64,000 nt of DNA from Geotrypetes seraphini (Eukaryota > Chordata > Amphibia > Gymnophiona > Dermophiidae): positions 25,496,664 through 25,560,663 of the forward strand of contig NC_047095.1 of NCBI RefSeq assembly GCF_902459505.1, written 5' to 3'. Within the stretch, counting starts at the first letter, position 1. Every line of letters begins with the position of its first letter. Below are positions 55,641 through 64,000 of the stretch, piece by piece. Both the position numbers and the translations under genes were made by a program. A model generated the notes under the pieces. The model made no database searches and had not been told where the DNA came from. It worked only from the letters and a program-made list of their open reading frames with translations.

Positions 55641-55934
55641 AAAATATCATGATTAACTATATCAAATGTAGATGATACATCTAAGGACACCAAAACAAAA
55701 TTGTCACCTCTACTAAACCCAGTGTGAACAGTATCTAACAGAGAGACAAGTAATGATTCTGTGTCATAATCATCCCTGAAGACAAATTGAAACTTATCCA
55801 GAATTTGATTTTCAGTCAGATGGCTGGAGTCATTCAGAGATCAGTTTAAGAAATGCATGTAATATAATTCTAAAATTCAGATATCCAATCATACTTTTAT
55901 AATTCTTAGAGCCAGCAAAATTAATCATATTATG

Positions 55935-56190
55935 GGGAGAGTGTGGCGCAGTGGTTAAAGCTACAGCCTCAGCACCCTGAGGTTGTGGGTTCAAACCCAC
56001 ACTGCTCCTTGTGACCCTGGGCAAGTCACTTAATCCCCCTATTGCCCCAAGTACATTACATAGATTGTGAGCCTGCCGGGACAAAGAGGGAAAACTGCTT
56101 GAGTACCTGAATAAATGCGTGTAAACTGTTCTGAGCTCCCCTGGAAGGATGGTATAGAAAATTGAATAAAAAATAAATAAATACATATTT
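55935..56190 (+). mobile_element. tRNA-derived CORE-like SINE, full length
   Basis: Complete copy: GTGGCGCAGTGGTTAAAGC (box A region), GGTTGTGGGTTCAAACCC (box B), GTGACCCTGGGCAAGTCACTTAATCC (CORE/MIR-like middle), GATTGTGAGCCTGCCGGGAC, GTGTAAACTGTTCTGAGCTCCC, and an AATAAAAAATAAATAAATA tail. The box A/B head shows it was a pol III transcript. Confidence 0.88.
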
Positions 56191-57090
56191 CCCTTTCTTG
56201 ATTCTTAGAGACAATATTAATATTAGTATTGGAATGAAGAATGACAAATACGTATGATAGTAGAACCTAATGGAAAAAGTGACAATCTTAACACTAACCT
56301 GATAAATCTCCAAAATAACAATACAAAATATAGTAAAACAAAACAAACATCAAAGATATTGTACTATGATATATTGGGAAAACTGTGTCTTGGAAAAATA
56401 ATAAACCATGAACATTGTACCATGGAGAATGTCAGTTATCAGGAATCATGACTACTGTAAATCAATCATTATTATCAATGATGTTTGTGCTCCTTCTCAT
56501 GGCTTACATTAAGGTTGCTAGGTATTTACCATTGTTTACTTTGGTCATCCAGTATTTTATAGTTGGCAACTTTGGTCAGAGTCTGGCTTTGCTTCAGTTT
56601 AATAGGCTTGCAATTCAACTGACATGCCTTTAATCATGCAAGTATCATGTGTCCCACACCCAGAGACCAGTTCTTGTTTGTAGCTCTTTCAGGGATATAG
56701 GTTCACTTCTACTTCCCCAGTTGGTGCCACATAATAGCGTCACTGTAGATCTGGTTGAGAGTCATCACGTTCTGGATCTGGTAAAACGTTCTCTTAACCC
56801 AGCATGTGAGCCATATCATGAGAACAAGAGTGAGGAGCTGCCCAATTAATATCACCACCAATGGGATGAAATGATCTGTCTAGTATACCATTCCCAGTAT
56901 GTGACTTTGCAAGGAAAATATCCCACCATGAGTGTTTAGATTCAACTCTTCAGTTATGATAAACAACTTACTATTAGCAATAATAACTGGGCACATGCTG
57001 TAGTTCTAATAAACAAAAATGGCAAGGTAAGATAAAAGTCACAGGTTCCATTCAGGATGCAATTAATATAATAATGTCCAAGATTACTCT
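56191..57090. other. No gene seen
   Basis: AT-rich sequence. Short frames around 56254-56849 lack recognisable domains. Confidence 0.4.
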
Positions 57091-57092
57091 AA

Positions 57093-57597
57093 TATGCAAG
57101 GGTCCAGAGAAGAGCAACTAAGATGGTTAAGGGGCTGGAGGAGCTGCCGTACAGCGAAAGATTAGAGAAACTGGGCCTCTTCTCTCTCGAACAGAGGAGA
57201 TTGAGAGGGGACATGATCGAAACATTCAAGGTACTGAAGGGGATAGACTTAGCAGATAAGGACAGGTTGTTCACCCTCTCCAAGGTAGGGAGAACAAGAG
57301 GGCATTCTCTAAAGTTGAAAGGGGATAGATTCCGTACAAACGTAAGGAAGTTCTTCTTCACCCATAGACTGGTAGAAAGCTGGAACGCCCTTCCAGAGGC
57401 TGTTATAGGAGAAAACACCCTCCAAGGATTCAAGACAAAGTTAGACAAGTTTCTATTGAACAAGAATGTGCGCTAGTAGGGCTAGTCTCAGTTAGGGTGC
57501 TGGTCTTAGACCAGAGGGCCACCGCATGAGCGGACTGCTGGGCATGATGGACCACTGGTCTGACTCAGCAGTGGCAATTCTTATGTTCTTATGTTTT
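57093..57597 (+). mobile_element. CR1 LINE 3' end, + strand
   Basis: The + strand encodes RVQRRATKMVKGLEELPYSERLEKLGLFSLEQRRLRGDMIETFKVLKG, GHSLKLKGDRFRTNVRKFFFTHRLVESWNALPEAV, ending NKNVR stop at about 57476. The 3' UTR has CCACCGCATGAGCGGACTGCTGG and the tail ATTCTTATGTTCTTATG. The frame is open over the retained length, so it is young and short. It is the only + strand CR1 in the window. Confidence 0.92.
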
Positions 57598-57719
57598 CCT
57601 GATTGGGTACCATGAGGTATCCTCCAAGTAAAATAAACTCAAGAAAAGTATACTTTGTGAGGAGAAACCATTTCATGTACTGAACGTAGCAAAATATGAA
57701 AATATCAATTTATCTTATT

Positions 57720-59105
57720 TATTCATTTATTTACTTAAAAATATATAACCCGCTTAAGCCTAAGCAATTCACAAAATACATACATAATATTCAAACAGAC
57801 AATACAACACCTGATCATTTACAGTTATCTAAAAATTCTCCAATATAAATAAACAATCTTTCATAAAAAAGCCTCCACAAATAAAGTTGTAAGTGGTCCA
57901 GTCTAATTATTCCATAAAAGCACTCCTGCCACTAAGATTATTGAAGCCTTTATTTTCACATAGTGCACACTTACCAACTCTTCATCGACTAACCGTAACA
58001 TCCCCTCTGACTTTAAAGATCTAGGCAGGTGATACACTTTCAGCACCTGATGTAGATACGAAGGACTCTCATGGTGAATTGTTTTAAAGACCAGCAAGAG
58101 GACTTTGGGCTCCTTTTACTAAGGTGTGCTAGCATTTTTAGCGTTCGCAGCAGATTAGTGCACGCTAACCCCGTGCTACGCAGCTAGAACTAATGCCAGC
58201 TCAATGCTGGCATTGGCGTCTAGTGTGCACGGCATTGTGACGTGTGCTATTCTGTGCATTAATGCCCTAATGCAGCTTAGTAAAAGGAGCCCTTTGTAAA
58301 TAATATGGTATTTTACTGGTAACCAGTGAAGCTGTTTCAGCAATGATTTTGCATGGTCAAATCTGTTTCCTCCACAAATTAACCATGCTTCTGCATTTTG
58401 AATAATCTGTAGGGCCTTAAATCTCACAGATGCTAGATATAGCTCATTGCAGTAGTCTAATCTCTGAATAATGACTGTTTGAACCACTATGCGAAAGTCA
58501 TAGTTTGATAACATTGGTTTTAGTCTATTAAGCACTCAAATCTGAAAGAAAGCAGATTTGATCACCGCTAACACCTGGTCTTTCATACTCAGCATGGAGT
58601 CCAATCAGACCCCCAGTATTTTAAATTGCTTATGTATTGAAATTCTTACTTTGTTGATTTCAATACATTGAGGCCACCTAGGATCCTCATCTTTGCCAAT
58701 CAAGATCACATCAGTCTTAGTAAGATTTAATACCAACTTATGGTTTATCATCCAAGTGTCAACAACTCATAAACATGTTACTAATTTTAATTGTAATTCA
58801 GTTTCCCAATCATCCATTTGAAAGAAAAACTGAATATCATCTGCATAGAAATGATAACTCACACTCATATCTTGAAATACATTTCCTGAGGAAGCTAAAT
58901 ATCAATGCCTTGACCATTACTCTGTATTTGAATTAAGCGGTCTTGGAAATAGGATAAAACAGTCATATACAATGCCGCCTATTCCCATTGCCCTCAATTT
59001 ACCTAACAGAATATCAGTATCTACTATGTCGAATACAGACTATATATATCTAGAGAGACCATGCAGAGTTTTTTTTACCCTCATCTATCCCTTTTCTTAT
59101 TTCAT
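57720..59105 (-). mobile_element. L2-clade LINE, sister of the 380-1790 copy
   Basis: On the minus strand: RT remnants (LLGKLRAMGIG, about 58980-59010), LNRLKPMLSNYDFRIVVQTVIIQRLDYCNELYLASV, LQIIQNAEAWLICGGNRFDHAKSLLKQLHWLPVKYHIIYK, then after a MITE VFKTIHHESPSYLHQVLKVYHLPRSL. The 3' UTR runs to about 57720. The MITE at 58107-58292 separates IIYK from VFKTIH, which are adjacent in an intact copy. Confidence 0.8.
58107..58292. mobile_element. GGGCTCC-family MITE, TTT duplication
   Basis: The ends GGGCTCCTTTTACTAAGGTGTGCTAGC and TGCAGCTTAGTAAAAGGAGCCC are inverted. The interior CTAGAACTAATGCCAGCTCAATGCTGGCATT matches the 595-767 copy. TTT flanks it on both sides (58104-58106, 58293-58295). 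Confidence 0.85.
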
Positions 59106-59960
59106 CCATAGTATTTAAAGTTTGACAAAAGAGAGACAATATTCATGTACTTAATGTGATTAATAAGACATTCAGAAGAGAAACCTTCCAAAGAGAGACC
59201 ACGGATATGTACCGATTGTACTACAAAAAAAATTTATGTCAGAAATACTCGCTCTGCTGATTTTATCTACTAGATTATATAAAGAGAAACCTTTCTGCTA
59301 TATATATATATTATATATAGCCATTAAATAACAATGAGCACAATTTAATAAATAACCCTTAGCTGAGCTATACTTAGACTGTGTGAACTATAGCTTAAAT
59401 CATTGTGAACATGGTTTTTCTATTGAGCTTACTTGCTGGTAAGAAAATCTCTTTGGAAAAGGATGTGACACAATTTGGACTAATGAAAAACTGGCAAAGC
59501 TCTAGAAATGGTCGATGCGTTATGTTTCCTGGGGTATCCCCTAAGCTAAAACAAACAGACAAAACAGAGACCATATAACACAAACAAAACACAGAGTTCC
59601 AGTAAGCTTTAAACTTTATATATATCTTCTGTCTGTCAAAGATTCAGGGCTGAACCTAATCTGCCAATACCGTTTCATAGAGCTATAAGTACTTCTTATG
59701 TGCACATATGAGCAAAGTATATGTACAGATAATACATGGCATAGCCATAAGTAGAAAGGCACAATACTCTGCTCCTTGGAGAGTCTTTATCTCTGCAGAT
59801 ATTAAAGAAGCTTTTTGGAGTGCCTTTAAATTAAAAATGTTTGTGTTAAAATGGTCTGGGATAGTCATATGTGTATTCTATATTTGGCTGCTTGAACTCT
59901 GAAATAGAGAGAAAACAAACTTAGTCACAATGACTTCATTGTTCTGCCTTTTTTATTCAC
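59106..59960. other. No gene seen
   Basis: AT-rich sequence with TA-rich repeat at 59299-59322. No domains are seen in the short frames at 59395-59902. Confidence 0.4.
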
Positions 59961-60170
59961 AGAGAAACAGTGGAGATGTCCAATGATTATTGCTCTTTAT
60001 TAGCTCAGTGACTCTACATTAGCCCAATGGTGCAATGACTTGGCACGTAGTTGTTTCGGCCAACAAGGCCTGCCTCAAATCATGATAAACATAATGTCAC
60101 AATATGGGATCTCAACAATATAACAAAGCACTGTAAGCAGTTCTAAAAAAGAAAAGAAAAAAAAAGACGG
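59961..60170 (-). mobile_element. Penelope-type 3' region fragment
   Basis: The minus strand reads GATTTGAGGCAGGCCTTGTTGGCCGAAACAACTACGTGCC, the Penelope-type GAGGCAGGC...GAAAC word (compare 14549-14570). No coding sequence remains. Confidence 0.45.
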
Positions 60171-60437
60171 CACAACCTTGCGTAGTCTTCCAACTCTAAC
60201 TTCAGTGATGCTTTGTCATCTAGAACAGTGTATTTGTGGTACCCTCAGAATATGCTGAAGAATCAGTTCTCTTCGTACGCCAGAACATGGTTATGCACTA
60301 AAATTTACCAATCCACACATTAGTACAGGGGAGGAGCCAGGAAAGGATTGGTGTATTAAAAATTCTCTCTTCCATAAGAGAGAAGAGAGGCTTGGAACGT
60401 TCTGCTTTATGAAGAAGACAGAATGATAGTAGAATGG

Positions 60438-61645
60438 CATTAACATAGTAACATAACATAATAACATAGTAGATGACAGCAGATAAAGACCCGAATGGTC
60501 CATCCAGTCTGTCCAACCTGATTCAATTTAAATTTTTTTTAATTTTTTCTTTTTAGCTATTTCTGGGCAAGTATCCAAAGTTCTACCCAGTACTGTGCTT
60601 GGGTTCCTACTGCTGAAATCTCCATTAAAACCTACTCCACCCATCTAAACCTTCCCAGCCATTGAAGCCCTCCCCAGCCCATCCTCCACCAAACGGCCAT
60701 ATACAGAAACAGACCGTGCAAGTCTGTCCAGTACTGGCCTTAGTTCAATTTTTAATATTATTTTCTGATTCTAGATCCTCTGTGTTCATCCCATGCTTCT
60801 TTGAACTCAGTCACAGTTTTACTCTCCACCATCTCTCTCAGGAGCACATTCCAGGCATCCACCACCCTCTCTGTAAAGTAGAATTTCCTAACATTGCCTT
60901 TGAATCTACCACCCCTCTACCTCAAATTATGTCCTCTGGTTTTACCATTTTCCTTTCTCTGGAAAAGATTTTGTTCTACGTTAATACCCTTCAAGTATTT
61001 GAACGTCTGAATTATATCTCCCCTGTCCCTCCTTTCCTCTAGGGTATACATATTCAGGGCTTCCAGTCTCTCCTCATACGTCTTCTGGCACAAGTCTCCT
61101 ATCATTTTCGTCACCCTCCTATGGACCGCTTCAAGTCTTCTTACGTCTTTCACCAGATACGGTCTCCAAAACTGAACACAATACTCCAAGTGGGGCCTTA
61201 CCAATGACCTGTACAGGGGCATCAACACCTTCTTCCTTCTACTGGCTATGCCTCTATTTATACAGCCCAGCATCCTTCTGGCAGCAGCCACTGCCTTGTC
61301 ACACTGTTTTTTCACCTTGAGATCTTCGGACACTATCACCCCAAAGTCCCTCTCCCCGTCCGTGCATATCAGCTTCTCCCAGCATATACGGTTCCTTCCA
61401 ATTATTAATCCCCAAATGCATTACTCTGCATTTCTTTGCATTGAATTTTAGTTGCCAGGCATTAGACCATTCCTCTAACTTTTGCAGATCCTTTTTCATA
61501 TTTTCCATTCCCTCTTCGGTGTCTACTGTTACAAATCTTGGTATCATCTGCAAAAAGGCACACTTTTCCTTCTAACCCTTCAGCAATGTCACAAACATAT
61601 TGAACAGGATTGGCCCCAGCACCGAACCCTGAGGGAATCCACTAC
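60438..61645 (-). mobile_element. CR1 LINE, RT C-terminal half and 3' end
   Basis: The minus strand from about 61645 has NPLLGSVLGPILFNMFVT-like wording, MENMKKDLQKLEEWSNAWQLKFNAKKCRVMHLG, LKVKKQCDKAVAAARRMLGCINRGIASRRKKVLMPLYRSLVRPHLEYCVQFWRPYLVKD, RRDRGDIIQTFKYLKG. The 3' UTR ends GCTGTCATCTACTATGTTATTATG with ATGTTACT-type repeats. It is a different CR1 subfamily from the TTCTTATG-tail copies; the LVRPHLEYCVQFWRPYL wording is close to the long copy at 3567. Confidence 0.88.
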
Positions 61646-61884
61646 TCGGTTACTGGCATAACGACCATGCCTTGAAACTATGCCTGACCAACAAAGTGGG
61701 TACCAACCTTTAGCAGGGTGGAAGTTTAGGAGGAAATACAGTTTGTTTGTTTTTTTAGAAGATTAGAGATGCCAGGTACCAGTTCCAGCACACTTTAAAG
61801 TACGCCTTCACCCATGCTGACAGAAAAAAAAAAATAAATAAAAGGTCACAGTGATAGTAAATTAAGTTTGGTTACTGTTTTAAC
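61646..61884. other. Spacer, nothing recognised
   Basis: Includes poly-T and poly-A runs (61741-61757, 61825-61843). No gene is seen. Confidence 0.35.
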
Positions 61885-62078
61885 TTTCCAGAGCCTCCTA
61901 GCTTCATCCTATACCCTCTCGTTGCAGAGTAAGAGAGTCGACTCATCCGCATTTACATCACGGAGGTATTTAAACGTCTCTATCATATCTCCCCTCTCAC
62001 GCCTTTCCTCCAAAGTATACAGATTGAGATCTTTAAGTCTGTCCCCATATGCCTTATGATGAAAACCACATACCATGG
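61885..62078 (-). mobile_element. CR1 LINE internal fragment
   Basis: The minus strand reads VCGFHHKAYGDRLKDLNLYTLEERRERGDMIETFKYLRDVNADESTLLL, the CR1 C-terminal block. It closely matches the end of the long copy at 3590-3660 (CCCATATGCCTTATGA shared). Both ends are truncated. Confidence 0.75.
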
Positions 62079-62700
62079 GAAGTCTATGAGTGTCGGGAGC
62101 AGCGCAGAGCATTCAGCGCTAAAAACTGTGCTAAAAACTGCTATCGCGGTTTTGTAAACACATGTGTGTGTGTATGTTTGTGTGTGTGGGGGGGAGGGGT
62201 ATAAGTAAAAGACAATTACAAAATGTACAAATAAGTGACTGAGTAGCATCAGTAATCCAATTTTAAATCCATGCACAAAATTAATATTTTCCTGCTCTGT
62301 GTTTTCATAGCTTAGATATATTTTGAAAGAAAAATTGACAATTATAGCCAAAAGAAGGCATTTTAATGAGTTGGGTGGGAATGGAATTGCTCTGTTATTT
62401 GCATTTCTTTCCTTCTTTATAAGTAAATTCCATCAAATTATCCTATACCAGAAGGTTACAGGTTACTGAAGCAGTCAATCACAGCAAAAGATAAACTGCA
62501 GTATAATTTGGTGAGGGAAATTATGTTGGATGTTTTTTATATCAATGTATTTTAGGTTGTCTGTTCTTCCTAAAGAAAATAGAATGTCCCAAGAATTTTT
62601 TTTTAAGTCTCATCATACATTATATAAAATAAATTATCACAAAAAAAGGACAATGCATTAGAGAGAAAACTTTAAATATTCCCGAATAATTTAATAGTTT
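62079..62700. other. Palindromic-repeat remnant, GT microsatellite and AT-rich sequence
   Basis: 62079-62158 resembles one arm of the short palindromic repeats (GTCTATGAGTGTCGGGAGCAGCG...GCTATCGCGGTTTTGTAAA). A GT-rich simple repeat lies at 62160-62200. No gene is seen. Confidence 0.45.
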
Positions 62701-63485
62701 CAAAGAAGCACAGCTACTTCCAGGACGCTATTTTGACATAGGATGCCTGAAGCTAAAGCAATTAAGGCTGCAAATATTGCTGGTTGACATGACGTGTGTG
62801 TAAATTTGTCATTCATTGGCAGGGATGTGTAGCAATCTAAAACAGGGCTTTCAATATGCCAGTCTGGGGGGGTAGTTAAAAAAAATAAATTTGGGATTCA
62901 TGTCTGAGACTTTTTTCTTCTGATGGAGGCATGGGGTGGCTAGTGCAGTGACATAGTAACATAGCTTATGGGCACGGGTCCTCCTCTCCATGGTCCCCAA
63001 TCCACCCCCAAGACGGCTTAAGACGCCTCTGTGCAGGACGACTAGGCTTTCCTATGCCAGGCTGCCAGGTGATGATGGTCTGGAGGCTGAATTGTAAAGG
63101 GGTGATTACAATTTTTATGGGGTTGGGGAGGGTAGTGTGTGGGGGGGTCTGTATTATGTGGTTTGCAGTGCTTATCTGGTGACTTTAGGTGGGTTTTTGT
63201 GACAACGTCCAAGTTCCATCAATTCTGTGCTGTATTATACATGCAGTATGACTAAGTCTAAGCCTGCCCTTGTCCCACCCAAATCCCGCCCTCGACACTC
63301 CTCCTGACATGCCCCGTTTAGCTATGGTCATTCAGCGGCACTATGAAGGCCTAGGTCGTTTGTAAACATGTCCAAAACCCATTTCGATTATCGGCACTTG
63401 GACGTCTTTCGTGTATGATCGTCCAAGTGCTGACTTAGGCCGGTTTTTTTGACGTTTTTCTCTTTCGATTATGAGCCCTCATAGT
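62701..63485. mobile_element. GACGTCC-type DNA transposon remnant
   Basis: The right end GACGTTTTTCTCTTTCGATTATGAGCCC (about 63450-63477) is the inverse of the GGGGCATAATC start of this family. Interior words CGTCCAAGTGCTGACTT and GGACGTCTTTCG fit. A sliver of a CR1 tail (ACATAGTAACATAG, 62950-62963) is embedded. Confidence 0.5.
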
Positions 63486-64000
63486 TACCAAATAGTGCTT
63501 AGGCAGAATTTTGGCAGATCTGCATGTATGTGCACATTTATGCATGTATATGTCATCATGCTAATGACAGATGTGCGCAATCAGCGTGTAACTTCACATA
63601 CTTTAGAGACTTGCCCTGATAATGGCTATTTCCTCTTACTTTCAGTTTAAAGCTGAGATAAACTTAAAAGATTAAAACTTGTCAGGGACTGTGGAGAAAT
63701 AATTACCCCTTTAAAAAGATTAGGGAGCTGGAGTGCCCATTTCGCCACAGATAAAGATTTTATGGTTTTGGTGCTGAGAACTCTTCAGCAATGTGAATGG
63801 GAGATAAGGAGGAGACAGATGTTCTGAATGGAATGAGCAAAGAATGAGAAAACTAATATAAAACTAACATTTTAAAGGGTAACCTTCAACCGAATGATGC
63901 CAATACAAATTATTAGAGAATGAAACAAAGAAAGAAAGAAACTCAAATTTAAGTGTAAATCACTGGAAGCAGAGGAATACCACGTAACATAATTTAGAAA
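63486..64000. other. No gene seen
   Basis: AT-rich sequence. A TGCTGAGAACTCTTCAGCAA word at 63771 resembles a mariner-like MITE end but has no partner in the window. Confidence 0.35.

Larger units (their letters stand above)
53690..55850 (-). mobile_element. L2-clade LINE interrupted by RTE, MITE and L1 insertions
   Basis: Minus-strand L2 pieces in order: 55641-55850 and 54459-54596 (RT fingers/palm, VSIFFGRSSF), 54307-54340 (VSQGLI), 53907-54074 (PLCTVLNSLGVEYCLCTDDIRFVF, the YADD position) and 53715-53906 (KARIILLSSHVIHDFPTL...STLKALGVFLDTSLKMEEHV). The breaks correspond to three separate insertions: 54075-54306, 54344-54458 and 54597-55640. Confidence 0.8.

Noticed and set aside
55940-56010. 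tRNA gene
   Set aside because: The box A/B sequence is the head of a SINE with a CORE-like body; no cloverleaf acceptor end follows and sister copies exist.

Overview
This is vertebrate genomic DNA with one host protein-coding gene, BARHL2, and a dense layer of transposable elements on both sides. The gene lies on the + strand in three coding exons (27629-28226, 29679-29904, 31565-31877). They splice in frame to a 378-residue BarH-class homeodomain protein that appears intact. The repeats are CR1 and L2 LINEs, L1-, RTE- and restriction-endonuclease-type LINE pieces, a Penelope-like element, tRNA-headed SINEs with a MIR/CORE-like middle, a Helitron, and hAT-, mariner- and short-TSD MITEs. This points to a non-mammalian tetrapod. 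My best guess is a caecilian amphibian, from remembered resemblance of the hAT MITE and CR1 tails to caecilian sequence; I could not test it.

Layout. 1-6.5 kb: L2 LINEs, a nested DNA transposon and a long 3'-truncated CR1 on the minus strand. 6.5-9.2 kb: old DNA-transposon debris. 9.2-14.9 kb: a composite of two Penelope-like copies in opposite orientation, bounded by an 11-bp target duplication and carrying a CR1. 15-23.7 kb: L2 LINEs, MITEs, a SINE holding two MITEs, and a hAT element with an 8-bp duplication. 23.7-36.5 kb: a nearly repeat-free island holding BARHL2, its CpG-rich promoter and flanks that probably carry regulatory DNA. 36.5-44 kb: mariner-like MITEs, a SINE, and a DNA transposon holding a U2 snRNA retropseudogene. 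44-48.2 kb: a four-level nest (Penelope-type palindrome, CR1, second palindrome, Helitron). 48-64 kb: CR1 and L2 copies, an L2 carrying RTE, MITE and L1 insertions, and DNA-transposon remains.

Nothing here looks like a new multi-gene system. The most useful points are the datable nested insertions with exact target duplications, the Helitron with its higher-order minisatellite and internal palindrome, the BARHL2 uORF whose stop overlaps the start codon, and a 17-base antisense match to U2 snRNA downstream of BARHL2.
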